Shown one piece after another: positions 1 through 8,955 of a DNA stretch of 64,000 nt (the first letter of the stretch is position 1; the number at the start of each line of letters is the position of its first letter). Position numbers and translations under genes: made by a program. Source of the DNA: Leucobacter zeae (GTDB taxonomy: Bacteria; Actinomycetota; Actinomycetes; Actinomycetales; Microbacteriaceae); contig NZ_QYAB01000001.1 of NCBI RefSeq assembly GCF_016758175.1, positions 487,256-551,255 on the forward strand. Direction: 5' to 3'. The notes beneath the pieces were generated by a model. The model was not told the DNA's origin, made no database searches, and worked only from the letters and a program-made list of their open reading frames with translations.

Positions 1-513
1 TTCGAAGCTGTTGTAGGCGTTGCCGTTGGAGTTCTCGACCCGGATGTCGTAGGCGTCGCCCGAGACGCTGGTCGGGAACGTGAACTGCAGCTTCACGCGA
101 CCAGCCTTGGGGAGGTCGATGCGGTAGTAGTCGGGGTCCCACCGGTCGGTGGACGCTCCGAGGATCGCCGTGCCGAGCTTGAGCGGGTCCGCGGTGGAGC
201 GGTCGTCGTTGAACTCGGTTTCGACGGTGCCTGCGGTGTGGTCGGCCCTGAGGGTGTACTGCTTGCCGACCACCGCCTCGTTGTAGCCGGCGTGGACCTT
301 GATGAACGATGGCCCTGCGGGGAGGAAGATCGCGAAGTTCGCGAGTCGCGAGCCGTTGGCGTCGGAGCCGGTGAGTTCGAAGCTGTTGTAGGCGTTGCCG
401 TTGGAGTTCTCGACCCGGATGTCGTAGGCGTCGCCCGAGACGCTGGTCGGGAAGGTGAACTGCAGCTTCACGCGACCGGCCTTGGGGAGGTCGATGCGGT
501 AGTAGTCGGTATC
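1..513 (-). repeat. Near-identical 125-codon direct repeat within the PPC-like gene
   Basis: Bases 1-138 recur almost unchanged at 376-513, with only a few substitutions such as gggaacgtg versus gggaaggtg. The period is 375 bp, exactly 125 codons, so the frame is kept. Nucleotide-level identity suggests recent duplication or gene conversion, and the copy number may vary between strains or collapse in assembly. Confidence 0.85.
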
Positions 514-999
514 CCACCTGTCGGCCGCTGCGCCGCGCATGTCGGTGGCGAGGGGGAGCGTATCGGCCTTGCTGCGATCGTTGTTCGGCTCGGATTCGTA
601 GCGGATCGCCCCGGCGCCGCCTACATCCGGATCCTTGTCGAGCGGGGTCGTGCCCGTTTCGGGAGCCTGGACCGGTGCGCGTTCGCCCTGCCCGGTCGGC
701 CCGTTCGGGGGCGCCGGGGGCTGGACGGCCTGAGCTGCGTCGGGCAGGTCCGGCTCCGGCGGCGTCGTCACCGGCGGCGCCGTCTCGGGAGCCGACCGAA
801 CCGGTCCGGTCTCTCCGGATTCCGGCGGCTCCGGGACTGCCGGACCCGTGGTCGGATCCGCCGGAGCGGTGCCGGTCGCGTCCTCGGCGAAGGCCGCGGT
901 GCCGGTGGCGAAGGAGGAGGCGGTCACCGCGAGCGCTGCCGCGAGCGCGAGTGCGGGCAGCCTCAGGAGGAACGGCCTCGGTCGATCGTGCATCGTCAT
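1..999 (-). CDS. Secreted protein with tandem PPC-like repeats (C-terminal part missing)
   Basis: The frame is open from the ATG at 999 to the window edge, so only the first 333 residues are seen. A purine-rich AGGGG sits about 5 nt before the start. Residues 1-40 form a Sec signal peptide (basic start, Ala/Leu-rich core, then AFAED). Residues 40-120 are rich in Pro, Thr and Glu, as in a wall-spanning linker. From about residue 134 comes a module opening with ESEPNNDRSKADTL and containing DYYRIDLPKAGRVKLQF, which resembles the bacterial pre-peptidase C-terminal (PPC) beta-sandwich. A second copy starts about 125 residues later (ETEFNDDRSTADPL) and runs off the edge. No catalytic domain is visible. 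Secretion and the fold are well supported; a role in adhesion or wall-polymer binding is a guess. Confidence 0.72.
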   Translation of the reverse strand, partial: MTMHDRPRPFLLRLPALALAAALAVTASSFATGTAAFAEDATGTAPADPTTGPAVPEPPESGETGPVRSAPETAPPVTTPPEPDLPDAAQAVQPPAPPNGPTGQGERAPVQAPETGTTPLDKDPDVGGAGAIRYESEPNNDRSKADTLPLATDMRGAAADRWDTDYYRIDLPKAGRVKLQFTFPTSVSGDAYDIRVENSNGNAYNSFELTGSDANGSRLANFAIFLPAGPSFIKVHAGYNEAVVGKQYTLRADHTAGTVETEFNDDRSTADPLKLGTAILGASTDRWDPDYYRIDLPKAGRVKLQFTFPTSVSGDAYDIRVENSNGNAYNSFE

Positions 1000-1247
1000 T
1001 GATACCCCTGTATGCGTATGGGCGCGCCCAGTGCGTTGCCTAAGAGAACTTTAACCCGGGCTGGGAACGATCACGTAGTTTCTCGTGAATCACCGTGTGC
1101 CCCGGATGAGAATGCGCGGATCTGCGGGGTTGCGCATGAACTCCGCGTATTCCTGCGTCGGGGCCGCGGGACGAATGCGATTAGTATCTCGGTGAGGGCT
1201 CCGAAACAGTTGGACTTCGGGCTCCTGCAGTCGAGGAGATCCGAACG

Positions 1248-3473
1248 GTGAGTGCGAAGAATCCGGGTGAGAGCGGCGTCCCGCTCGTGAGCGTCATCAT
1301 CCCCGTATACAACGCCGAGGGCTTCTTGCGACGCTGCATCGACTCGGTGCTCGGCCAGAGCATGCCCGACCTCGAACTCATCGCGGTGAACGACGGGTCG
1401 ACGGATACGAGCCTCGCGATCCTCCGCGAGTACGAGGCGCGCGATCCCCGAGTGCGCGTCTTCGATCAGGAGAACGCCGGCCAGGGGGCCGCGAGGAATC
1501 GGGCGCTCGAGCTCGCGCGTGGCGAGTACGTGCTGTTCGTCGATGCCGACGACTTCATCGAGCGCGTCACGCTGCAGGTGACGACGGAGCGGGCGGAGGA
1601 GGATCGGTCCGATCTCGTGCACTTCGATTGGAAGCTGCTGTCCGAGAAGCCCGAGGTCACCGGGCGGTACCACTACTACAACGCCGACCCGTTCTGGCAT
1701 AAGCGCACGCTCGAGGGCTTCGAGTGCGATGAGCTCCTGCGTGTGGAGAACTTCTACAGCGTGAGTAACCTCTACCGCCGCGAGTACCTGAACCGCCACG
1801 GGATCCGGTTCGAGGAGGGGCGCATCTACGAGGACAACCCGTTCGTGCTGCAGGTCGTGAACCGCGCCGAGAAGGTGTCGATGGTGCACTCGCCGCTGTA
1901 CATCATCAATCCGCACCCCGAATCGAGCACCCGCTCGCACACGAACTCCGATCGGCATTACCGGGATCATATTTACGCGATCCGGCGCTCGTTCGAGTTG
2001 CTCGATCGCCGCAATCCTCGTGCCGCGGCGTACCTCGCCGCCTACCACATCAAGAAGATCGGGCCCTATTACGAGCGGCGGATCCCGCGCAGGTTCCGGC
2101 GTGCGTACATCAGGGACTTCGTCGATGTTCTGCATGAGGCCCGGATCGAGATACCCGAGGGAACTGCGACGAACCGGCCCACGCGTGCGGCGGTGCGGTT
2201 GGGCATGTTCGAGCGTCGTCGGTATGCGATGTTCCAAGCGCTCGTGGTCGGCAAGAACCACCTCATGCCTCGCTACAAGCGGGCGAAGTGGAAGCTGCGC
2301 CAGTTCAAGCGGCGCAACGATCGCGGTGGTGCCTGGGCCGCCGAGCTCGAGGCGGCGCTGCAGCAGCCGATCCTCGAGCGGACCATCAGCTTCCTCGGTC
2401 TCGACTTCAAGTACGCGGGCAATTCCCGCTACCTGTTCGACGAGGTGATCGCCGATCCGCGGTTCGAGGGGTGGCGCATCAGTTTCGTCACGAACGATCA
2501 GCGGGTGCCCGAGCAGTATCGGGTGAAGCCGGGCCTGGTCGAGACGAATCAGCTGCTCGCGCGCTCGCAGCTCGTGATCGCGGAATCGTGGATCCCGCCC
2601 CGCGTGCGCAAGCATCGGGATTCGACTTGGGTGCAGCTCTGGCACGGCACTCCGCTCAAGCGCATGCTCTTCGATTCGCACGAGCCGCGGATCATCTGGA
2701 ACCGACGACACCACAAGACCGCGAAGTACCGGGACATTCAGAACTGGGACTACCTCGTCGTCGACTCACCGGTTGCGGCCGAGAAGTTCGAGACGGCGTT
2801 CCTGTTCGACCCCGAGCGGATGGTCCACAGCGGGTACCCGCGCGTGAAGTATCTGCTCGAGCATCGGGATGATGTCGCCCTCCGGGAGGATATTGCGGAG
2901 CGGGTCGGTCTGGGGGGTGGGTCGTCTCGGAAGGTCGTGCTCTATGCGCCGACCTGGCGGGACTACAACTATGCCCGTTCGGCGGAGGAGTCTGAATTCG
3001 ATTACGTGCTCGATGTCGAGCGTTTGGCCGACGAACTCGGTGACGAGTGGGTCGTGGTGTTTCACGACCATGGGTATCTCTCGAGCAGGGTATCTACCGA
3101 GAACGCGCGTTGTATCGATGCGAGTTCCATCGATATTCAGGAGCTGCTGCTGATCAGCGATGTGGTGATGTCGGATTACTCGTCTGTGATCTTTGACGCG
3201 ATGGCGATCGAGGTGCCGTTCGTGCTCTACACCCCCGACCTCGAGCAGTTCGAGGAGCACCGCGGGGTGTACGGGGATATGTGGAACGAGCTGCGGTCGT
3301 CCGTTGAACTCGACCCCGACAAACTCGGCGAGCGAGTTGTCTCCTGCTCCGTCGCGAACGATGACAGCATGAATCGACGCAACTATAGCTATCGTTCCGC
3401 AGCTGATCTGATCGCGTTCTTGGACAGCTCAGTTGACGCTGGTGTTGAACTCGATCAATCTGTCCCGGAGTGA
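1248..3473 (+). CDS. GT2 glycosyltransferase fused to CDP-glycerol glycerophosphotransferase
   Basis: This 741-residue fusion starts at GTG 1248, with GAGGAG about 9 nt upstream. The N-terminal part (about 1-230) is a GT-A glycosyltransferase: VSVIIPVYNAEGFLRRCIDS, NDGSTD, and the metal-binding VDADDF. The C-terminal part (about 370-720) is TagB/TagF-like: WHGTPLKR, YAPTWRDYN, FHDHGY and SDYSSVIFDAMA, the motifs that bind CDP-glycerol and transfer glycerol phosphate. The likely role is adding a sugar and then building or priming a poly(glycerol-phosphate) or related chain at the inner membrane face. A hexapeptide acyltransferase gene follows after 11 nt, probably in the same transcript. The substrate (glycerol or ribitol phosphate) cannot be read from sequence. 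Confidence 0.88.
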   Translation: MSAKNPGESGVPLVSVIIPVYNAEGFLRRCIDSVLGQSMPDLELIAVNDGSTDTSLAILREYEARDPRVRVFDQENAGQGAARNRALELARGEYVLFVDADDFIERVTLQVTTERAEEDRSDLVHFDWKLLSEKPEVTGRYHYYNADPFWHKRTLEGFECDELLRVENFYSVSNLYRREYLNRHGIRFEEGRIYEDNPFVLQVVNRAEKVSMVHSPLYIINPHPESSTRSHTNSDRHYRDHIYAIRRSFELLDRRNPRAAAYLAAYHIKKIGPYYERRIPRRFRRAYIRDFVDVLHEARIEIPEGTATNRPTRAAVRLGMFERRRYAMFQALVVGKNHLMPRYKRAKWKLRQFKRRNDRGGAWAAELEAALQQPILERTISFLGLDFKYAGNSRYLFDEVIADPRFEGWRISFVTNDQRVPEQYRVKPGLVETNQLLARSQLVIAESWIPPRVRKHRDSTWVQLWHGTPLKRMLFDSHEPRIIWNRRHHKTAKYRDIQNWDYLVVDSPVAAEKFETAFLFDPERMVHSGYPRVKYLLEHRDDVALREDIAERVGLGGGSSRKVVLYAPTWRDYNYARSAEESEFDYVLDVERLADELGDEWVVVFHDHGYLSSRVSTENARCIDASSIDIQELLLISDVVMSDYSSVIFDAMAIEVPFVLYTPDLEQFEEHRGVYGDMWNELRSSVELDPDKLGERVVSCSVANDDSMNRRNYSYRSAADLIAFLDSSVDAGVELDQSVPE

Positions 3474-3484
3474 GAAGGAACACA

Positions 3485-4252
3485 ATGTCAAAGCTGATTG
3501 AACTGCAGGCGTATTCCGACGAGAAGGGGAACACGATCGAGTATCGTGGTGCGCCTCTTACGAAGGGAATCAGCATTGTGTTCCGCGGTTCCAACAATCG
3601 CCTCATCGTTGAATCGCCAGCGCGGATCGACCGCCTTACGGTGCTCTTCGACTGCAACAACGGAACCGTCCGGATCGGGGCAAACGATCGTCAGAAGGGT
3701 TCCCATCTCCGATTGAATGCGCGTGTCGGTGAAGACAGCGAGATCAACATCGGGAGGTATGTGACGATGACGAACTCCTGCTTCATGACTGTTGCGGAAG
3801 GGCAATCGATCACCGTGGGTGACGATTGCATGATCGCATCGGGAAATGCGCTCAGGACTCATGACGGCCACCCGATCTTTGACCTCGAGACGGGTAAGCG
3901 GACGAATGTCTCGCGTTCGATCGCGATTGGGAATCATGTATGGCTCGGCGCGGAAGCCGTTGTGATGGGAGGAGCGAACATCGGAGACGGCAGTGTTATC
4001 GGTTTCCGCTCGGTGGTCACGAAGAAGGTCCCCAATAACAGCATCGCTGCGGGGATCCCCGCACGCGTGGTCAAGCGAAACATCGCCTGGGAGCGACCGA
4101 ACCTGACGCTCACTGAGCCGTACTATAAGCCGGACTCCAGCACTGTCGAGACGACTCCCTACTGGAGACCCACGGTTGAAGACGAACCGAGCGCTCCTGT
4201 CCAGCGAATCGGCTACTGGCGCCGGATCGGTCTGGCGTTGATCGGCCGATAG
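3485..4252 (+). CDS. Left-handed beta-helix acyltransferase (hexapeptide repeat)
   Basis: The ATG at 3485 is preceded by GAGAAGGAA; an upstream in-frame ATG lies inside the previous gene's end and lacks this site. The 255-residue protein has hexapeptide-type turns around IGRYVTMTNSCFMT, ITVGDDCMIASGN, and the C-terminal signature IGNHVWLGAEAVVMGGANIG followed by GAGIPARVVK-like AAGIPARVVKRN. This matches WcaF/maltose O-acetyltransferase-type enzymes that use acetyl-CoA. H (LRTHDGHPIF) is the probable catalytic base. It lies 11 nt after the glycosyltransferase/TagF fusion, so it probably O-acetylates that polymer's sugar. Base composition is lower in G+C than most of the window. Confidence 0.82.
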   Translation: MSKLIELQAYSDEKGNTIEYRGAPLTKGISIVFRGSNNRLIVESPARIDRLTVLFDCNNGTVRIGANDRQKGSHLRLNARVGEDSEINIGRYVTMTNSCFMTVAEGQSITVGDDCMIASGNALRTHDGHPIFDLETGKRTNVSRSIAIGNHVWLGAEAVVMGGANIGDGSVIGFRSVVTKKVPNNSIAAGIPARVVKRNIAWERPNLTLTEPYYKPDSSTVETTPYWRPTVEDEPSAPVQRIGYWRRIGLALIGR

Positions 4253-4262
4253 CTCGATCCGA

Positions 4263-4294
4263 CGCCGCGCATGGAGCTGAGCACGTGCGCGGCG
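4263..4294. terminator. Hairpin between convergent genes
   Basis: CGCCGCGCA at 4263-4271 pairs perfectly with TGCGCGGCG at 4286-4294 across a 14-nt loop, in the short gap between the acyltransferase (+) and the next glycerophosphotransferase gene (-). No clear T-run; it may act in both directions. Confidence 0.5.
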
Positions 4295-4304
4295 GGGGCC
4301 ATTC

Positions 4305-6443
4305 TCAGTCGGGATGGACCGCCTGGTCGTAGATGTTGACAGCACGTTGGATCGTCTTACGGTATCCGCCATCGGCCTGCGCATATGTAGGAATATCTCG
4401 GAGCGTAGTCAATGACGTCAATCTGCGAATGAGTGCATAGACGACTCGGGCCGAGTTGTTGCGGTCGGTGTGCATGAAGGCGAGCTCAAGCAACTCCTCG
4501 GCCTCCTGACGAATGCTCTCCGGGTGACCGGTGATCAGATCCTCGATATGCGCGATCATCTCAGAGGACGTGTAAGCCGTGCGCAGACTGGACTTCACTT
4601 TGTTGAGTTGGGCGTTGGAGAACGCTCCCACCTCGGAGTCGTATCTCTCCTTGTCGAACTCGAATAGCGCAACCGGCTTCGTCGCACGCATGAAATCCCA
4701 GACGATACTCGAGTAGTCGGTGATGAGTGCATCGGTGGTCTCGATCAGCTTGGAGAATTCGATCTCGTGCTGGCTCACGAGCCTCACATTCTTAGGGAGC
4801 CCGGTCACAGCCTCCAGCAGATCCATCGCCTTCGGATGCGGGATGAAGAGGAGCTCGGCCCCGTGCTGTTCGAGCAGGCTATCGAGCTCCGGTGAAGTCA
4901 GAAACTCCAGCGTCGTGCGCAGATAGTCGCTCTGCTGGAGTTCCTCTGCATTCTGGCCTTCGAGCCAGTTGCGCCAGGTCGGCATGTACAGGATCTTTTT
5001 GACCGGCTGCGGAGTCACTGGAGGAAGTGCAAGACGATCCCAGCGAGCGAACCCGGTGATATCCACATTCGCCGGTTTCATACCGGCTTGGACCAGGACA
5101 CGCTTCTCCCAGCGAGATGTCGCCACTGAGTAGTCCGGGAAGATCGCACTTCCCGGGGTGAACACGCTCACTCGCTTCAGTCCGGTGACTCCGTGTTGGA
5201 GGAAGTAGTGCTTCTTGCGGAAGAGGTAACGGTTCGCTCGGTCCGGTCGCGAATACAGATGGGCAAGGTGGAATCGGGACTCGGACGAGACGAGGAACGA
5301 GTCCGACCGGGCGAGCAGGTACCAGTACTCCAAGGAGAACTTCGCGACGACATTCTTCTGATCCTTGACGCGCTCCCATTGCGCACTGTCCCGGTCGATG
5401 ATGAATGCGTGGTCGAAGGGAGGGACGTCCCGTGCGGTCAGGAGGTGGAGATGCAGCGCAAAGGAATTGTCCTGTGCGGTTTGCGCCTCCTTCTCGTAGA
5501 TCAGAGCGATCGGCTTGCGCGAACGATTGAACAGCGAGTCGAACAGTGTTCCGAAGCGAGCCAGACGCTCGAACATCCACTGCCTGAAGATTTGACGGTC
5601 GTATCGAGACTGATTGTGGATGAGGAATCCCATCCGGGTCGTGCGCGGATTGGTCGCGAGAGTGAACACCCGCTCCCCGGGGAGCGTGATAGAAGAAGCT
5701 CTGAACCGGCGGTGGATACGTTGGTACAGCAGTCGAGACAGATGGTTGATACGGAGGTCGATGAAGTTGCCAGTCGCATCGTCCTTCAACCGAACGTACA
5801 GGTGGTATCGGAGCGGGATGAGGTCGGCATCCGACAGTCCGTCGAACTCTACATTCGCTCGCAGAGCGCCGTTCTCGGCCGGATCGAATCGTGTCGCATC
5901 GAATTCGAGGAGTTGATCATCGGACTCGAGTCGCAGGAAGCAACGGGTCATCGAGAATTCGCCGGGCTCCACCGTATGGATCCGGAATGATGCCATGAGC
6001 GCATCACCGCGCATATCGACCGAGGTGATTTCGTGGGAGTGGACGAATCGACGTTCGTTCTGATCGATAGCAATCGAGTTCCGCACGACGAGTGAGAAGA
6101 ACCCGCGTCTATTGACATACACCTGAAGCGGATCCGTGCGAAAGGCCTCGTCGGGTCGGGAGTACCGTTGCCAGAGCGGGAGCCCGCGAGTGGTGCGGAG
6201 GCGGAGAAACTCTCCGAGCAGCATCGTCGGATCACGGTACGCCACTAGATCGTACCTGGCATGCTCGTCGGGGAGCGCCGCCTGGAGGGCGCAATGGCTG
6301 ATGAAGATGCGACCATCTCGCGCGGTGAATGGGAGGTCCCGCTCCTGCCACGACTTCTGATCTCGTGCACGCAGCTTGCTGATGGCGTGTGTGAGCCGGA
6401 AACTCACTGTCCCGTCCTTGGAAAGGTAGTCGTCTACGAGCAA
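4305..6443 (-). CDS. CDP-glycerol glycerophosphotransferase family protein (TagF-like)
   Basis: The 712-residue protein carries a C-terminal TagF core: LQHGVTGLKR, YMPTWRNWLEG, FIPHPKAMD and TDYSSIVWDFMRA, in the usual order over about residues 400-640. The N-terminal 350 residues are a less conserved beta-rich region of the kind found in large TagF-like proteins. The likely reaction is transfer of alditol phosphate from a CDP-activated donor to a wall polymer. The longest frame begins at a TTG (6443) without a good Shine-Dalgarno site, so the start is uncertain. It converges with the acyltransferase gene. G+C is lower than in the operon to the right and more codons end in A or T, which suggests transfer. 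Confidence 0.83.
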   Translation of the reverse strand: MLVDDYLSKDGTVSFRLTHAISKLRARDQKSWQERDLPFTARDGRIFISHCALQAALPDEHARYDLVAYRDPTMLLGEFLRLRTTRGLPLWQRYSRPDEAFRTDPLQVYVNRRGFFSLVVRNSIAIDQNERRFVHSHEITSVDMRGDALMASFRIHTVEPGEFSMTRCFLRLESDDQLLEFDATRFDPAENGALRANVEFDGLSDADLIPLRYHLYVRLKDDATGNFIDLRINHLSRLLYQRIHRRFRASSITLPGERVFTLATNPRTTRMGFLIHNQSRYDRQIFRQWMFERLARFGTLFDSLFNRSRKPIALIYEKEAQTAQDNSFALHLHLLTARDVPPFDHAFIIDRDSAQWERVKDQKNVVAKFSLEYWYLLARSDSFLVSSESRFHLAHLYSRPDRANRYLFRKKHYFLQHGVTGLKRVSVFTPGSAIFPDYSVATSRWEKRVLVQAGMKPANVDITGFARWDRLALPPVTPQPVKKILYMPTWRNWLEGQNAEELQQSDYLRTTLEFLTSPELDSLLEQHGAELLFIPHPKAMDLLEAVTGLPKNVRLVSQHEIEFSKLIETTDALITDYSSIVWDFMRATKPVALFEFDKERYDSEVGAFSNAQLNKVKSSLRTAYTSSEMIAHIEDLITGHPESIRQEAEELLELAFMHTDRNNSARVVYALIRRLTSLTTLRDIPTYAQADGGYRKTIQRAVNIYDQAVHPD

Positions 6444-6590
6444 AGTGGTGGCGCCAATCTCGGGAAACTGCTTCTAGCTTCTATGTAGTCTAATATTCTG
6501 GATTCACCAGGCAGAATGATGGTGCGTGACGCGCGGACCCGCATGGAGGCTTCATGCATTGCCCGTAGTGCGGTGACGAGGAGGAAACTT
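6444..6590. promoter_or_regulatory. A+T-rich divergent promoter region
   Basis: Bases 6475-6510 are the A/T-richest part of the surrounding kilobases. TAATAT at 6491-6496 could be a -10 element for the rightward gene; -35 boxes are not convincing. The region separates a leftward TagF-like gene from a rightward small gene. Confidence 0.35.
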
Positions 6591-7010
6591 ATGTGGGGTT
6601 CGATTAGCGGGGCGTCGCTCACCTTCTTGGAGCTTCACGTCCAGCTCGCTGATGAACTGACCCATCTCGCGTGGGCTCGCACCCAGGTGTGGGATAACAG
6701 CGTGAGCGTTCACGCCTGGTCCCCAGCTCCGGGAACGACAGTAAAGGTCGACGTCGTCCCGCGAAAGGATGTCACTTCTATTTCCGTGATCGTGACGCCG
6801 CAGGAACTGCTGCCCGAGCTTCGTGCAGTACTCCTGAACGCGGGCATGCGTGCAGAGTCCGTCGAGGGGTATCCGCGAGTCACGCGAATCGCCGATGTCC
6901 CTCGTGAGGGGACCGGGATTCCCAGCGGGCATGCGAAGACGGTCGCCGGACTGATCTTGCAGGCACGGGAAGCAATCGATCAGGGCTGGGCGGGACGCGG
7001 TTCTGAGTGA
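6591..7010 (+). CDS. Hypothetical protein, 139 aa
   Basis: I chose the ATG at 6591 because GAGGAGG lies 6 nt upstream, the best ribosome site in this stretch; a longer in-frame start at 6516 has none. The soluble product begins MWGSISGASLTFLELHVQLA, has a predicted alpha/beta character, and shows no signal peptide, membrane segment or family motif I recognise. Its last 31 nt overlap the 3' end of the convergent TagF-like gene at 6980. Third-position G+C is moderate, like the two genes to its left, so it may belong to the same acquired segment. Confidence 0.6.
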   Translation: MWGSISGASLTFLELHVQLADELTHLAWARTQVWDNSVSVHAWSPAPGTTVKVDVVPRKDVTSISVIVTPQELLPELRAVLLNAGMRAESVEGYPRVTRIADVPREGTGIPSGHAKTVAGLILQAREAIDQGWAGRGSE

Positions 7011-8197
7011 TCCGGAATGCTGTCTGCGAATAGACGGCACGTAGTCGCGTCCGGATGCACCGTCGTGAACAGCGGCTCCCGGAACCCCCGGTAGCTTGCG
7101 GCGAACTCGTCGAGATCCGGGCACCAGAGCGCGTAGGGGAGGTCGAGTTCGGCTCGCTCCGTGAACACGCTCGAGTAGTCGGTGATGAGCAGGTCGGCGG
7201 CCCCGAAGAGCTCGTACGCGGTGACCCCGCAGCGGCGCAGGTCCTCGTTCGTGAAGACCGGGAGGCCGAGGCCGCGCAGGTCGTCGGCATCGCGGGGGTG
7301 CGGCTTGGCGATGCAGATGGCGCCGTCGGCTTCGACGGCGGTGCGGAGGTCATCGATGGTGGTAGATCCTGCGTACTGCGACTCCCTTCGGTCGCGCAGC
7401 ACGACCGACTTCTCTCGCGCAGAAGGAGGGGCGGGAGCGGCGGCGAAGCGCGTACCGCTCACGCGCACCTCGCCCCCGGCGCGCGCGATGGCGCGGTAGG
7501 TGGGCGCCCAGACGACGACCCGGCGATCCGGGTCGAGGCCCATGCGCGCGAAGACCGTGCGGTCGCCCGCGGCGCGGCGCATGACCTCGAGCCGCGGCAT
7601 CTCGCGCACCACCGGCGTGGTCGGGGGGAGCCGGTACTCGCGCAGCTGCGCCGGGACCCATGCGTCGGTGATCGACGCCAGCACGTTCGTCGGCCCGCGG
7701 AAGGTCGAGTCGGGCTTCGGCCCGCTGCCGTGCGTGAGATGGGTGTGCACTCGTCGGCCGCTGCGATCCGTGCCGGGAAGCATCACGTGCGTCGTGAAGG
7801 TGCGCGTGCTGGCCGCGAAGGCGCGCAGCAGCGTGCCGTAGCGGTCCCGCACGTACGAGACCCGGGACGGCACGGCGGCATCGAGGCAGCGCGCCGCTTC
7901 GGCGACCGCGCGCCGGGCGAGATCGGGATCGGGCGAGACGAATGCGATCGAGAGGCCGGGGTCGCGCTGGGCGAGCCGTACCGCCGTGACCGTCGCGTTC
8001 TCCTCGTCGGCGTTGAGGGTGGCGACGGTCGCGCGGTCGGCTCGTGGACGGGCCAGAATGAGCACGAGCGTGGTGAGCGCCCCGCGGGCCTCGCGGAGCG
8101 CTCGCCCAGCCAGGCGACGGGCGATCCGGCCGCGGGCCAGGCGCGCGCGCATGCGACCGAACCCGGCGCGGACGCCCCCGGATCGTACCCCGGCCAC
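6980..8197 (-). CDS. TagF-like CDP-alditol phosphotransferase, last gene of the surface-polymer operon
   Basis: The 405-residue protein shows THGSGPKPD, WAPTYRAIA, IAKPHPRDADDL and LLITDYSSVFTERAELDLPYALW, in the order expected for the glycerophosphotransferase superfamily. It lacks the long N-terminal domain of polymerases, which fits a primase or single-unit transferase. It starts 5 nt after tagH, so it is co-transcribed with the exporter. Residues of roughly 250-275 (SVVLRDRRESQYAGS) are not expected between the TWR-type and HP motifs; they are encoded by a palindromic element that recurs elsewhere in the window. Substrate unknown. Confidence 0.8.
   Translation of the reverse strand: MAGVRSGGVRAGFGRMRARLARGRIARRLAGRALREARGALTTLVLILARPRADRATVATLNADEENATVTAVRLAQRDPGLSIAFVSPDPDLARRAVAEAARCLDAAVPSRVSYVRDRYGTLLRAFAASTRTFTTHVMLPGTDRSGRRVHTHLTHGSGPKPDSTFRGPTNVLASITDAWVPAQLREYRLPPTTPVVREMPRLEVMRRAAGDRTVFARMGLDPDRRVVVWAPTYRAIARAGGEVRVSGTRFAAAPAPPSAREKSVVLRDRRESQYAGSTTIDDLRTAVEADGAICIAKPHPRDADDLRGLGLPVFTNEDLRRCGVTAYELFGAADLLITDYSSVFTERAELDLPYALWCPDLDEFAASYRGFREPLFTTVHPDATTCRLFADSIPDHSEPRPAQP
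7365..7424 (-). repeat. REP-like palindromic element, in-frame copy A
   Basis: About 60 bp starting gatcctgcgtactgcgact closely match the intergenic copy at 23021-23083. The core CTGCGAC...GTCGCGCAG can form a hairpin. Here it lies inside the TagF-like coding frame and is translated as VVLRDRRESQYAGS on the minus strand. Confidence 0.75.
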
Positions 8198-8202
8198 GGC
8201 GG

Positions 8203-8955
8203 CTACCGCTTCTTCTGCTGCATCGCCGCGATGGCGTCGTCAATGGGGCCGTCGAAGGCGACGCGCCCGTGATCGAGCACGATGCCGCGCTGGCAGAGCT
8301 TGCGCACCTGGTCGGCGCTGTGGCTCACGATGAACATCGTGTTGCCTGCGGCCTGCAGCTCGCGCATCTTCTGATGGCACTTCTCACGGAACTCCGCGTC
8401 GCCCACCGAGAGCACCTCGTCGACGAGCAGGATGTCGTGCTCGGCGTGCACGGCCACCGAGAACCCGAGCCGCGCGTACATGCCCGACGAGTACCGCTTC
8501 ACCTCGGTATCGATGAAGTTGCCGATCTCCGAGAACTCGAGGATGTCGTCGAAGCGCGCCTCGGTCTCGGCCTTCGTCATGCCGAGAATCGCGGCGTTGA
8601 GGTAGACGTTCTCGCGGCCCGTGAGGTCGGGGTGGAATCCGGCTCCGACCTCGAGCAGACCGGCGATGCGGCCCATCGTGTAGATGTTGCCCGACGTCGG
8701 CCTGAGCACGCCCGACAGCAGCTTCAGCGTCGTCGACTTGCCCGAGCCGTTGCGCCCGAGCACCGCGACGGACTCGCCGGGGTTCACCGAGAACGAGACG
8801 TGGTCGAGCGCGTTGAACGCTTCGAAGCGGTCGGTCCGCCGCACCATCGACAGCACCGTCTGCTTCAGCGAGCGCGCGTGCCGCAGATTGAAGGTCTTCT
8901 GCACGTTGTCGAAGATGATGACCGGATCGACGACGGACTCAAAGGTCTTGCGCAA
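8203..8955 (-). CDS. tagH: Wall-polymer ABC exporter, ATPase subunit (TagH/Wzt type)
   Basis: The 250-residue ATPase has Walker A GRNGSGKST, the signature SSGMYARL (the YSSGM variant of polysaccharide exporters), Walker B ILLVDEVLSVGD, and switch His in VSHSADQV. The N-terminal VIIFDNVQKTFNLRHARSLK is typical of TagH/RfbE. With the permease encoded just upstream (17-nt overlap) it should flip undecaprenyl-linked polymer across the membrane. It has no long C-terminal carbohydrate-binding or SH3 extension, so it probably does not recognise a terminal modification. Confidence 0.9.
   Translation of the reverse strand: MRKTFESVVDPVIIFDNVQKTFNLRHARSLKQTVLSMVRRTDRFEAFNALDHVSFSVNPGESVAVLGRNGSGKSTTLKLLSGVLRPTSGNIYTMGRIAGLLEVGAGFHPDLTGRENVYLNAAILGMTKAETEARFDDILEFSEIGNFIDTEVKRYSSGMYARLGFSVAVHAEHDILLVDEVLSVGDAEFREKCHQKMRELQAAGNTMFIVSHSADQVRKLCQRGIVLDHGRVAFDGPIDDAIAAMQQKKR

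Noticed and set aside
1071..2714. A 547-codon open frame opposite the GT2/TagF fusion
   Set aside because: The plus-strand protein has all glycosyltransferase and TagF motifs; the antisense frame is rich in Glu, Arg and His pairs typical of shadow frames.
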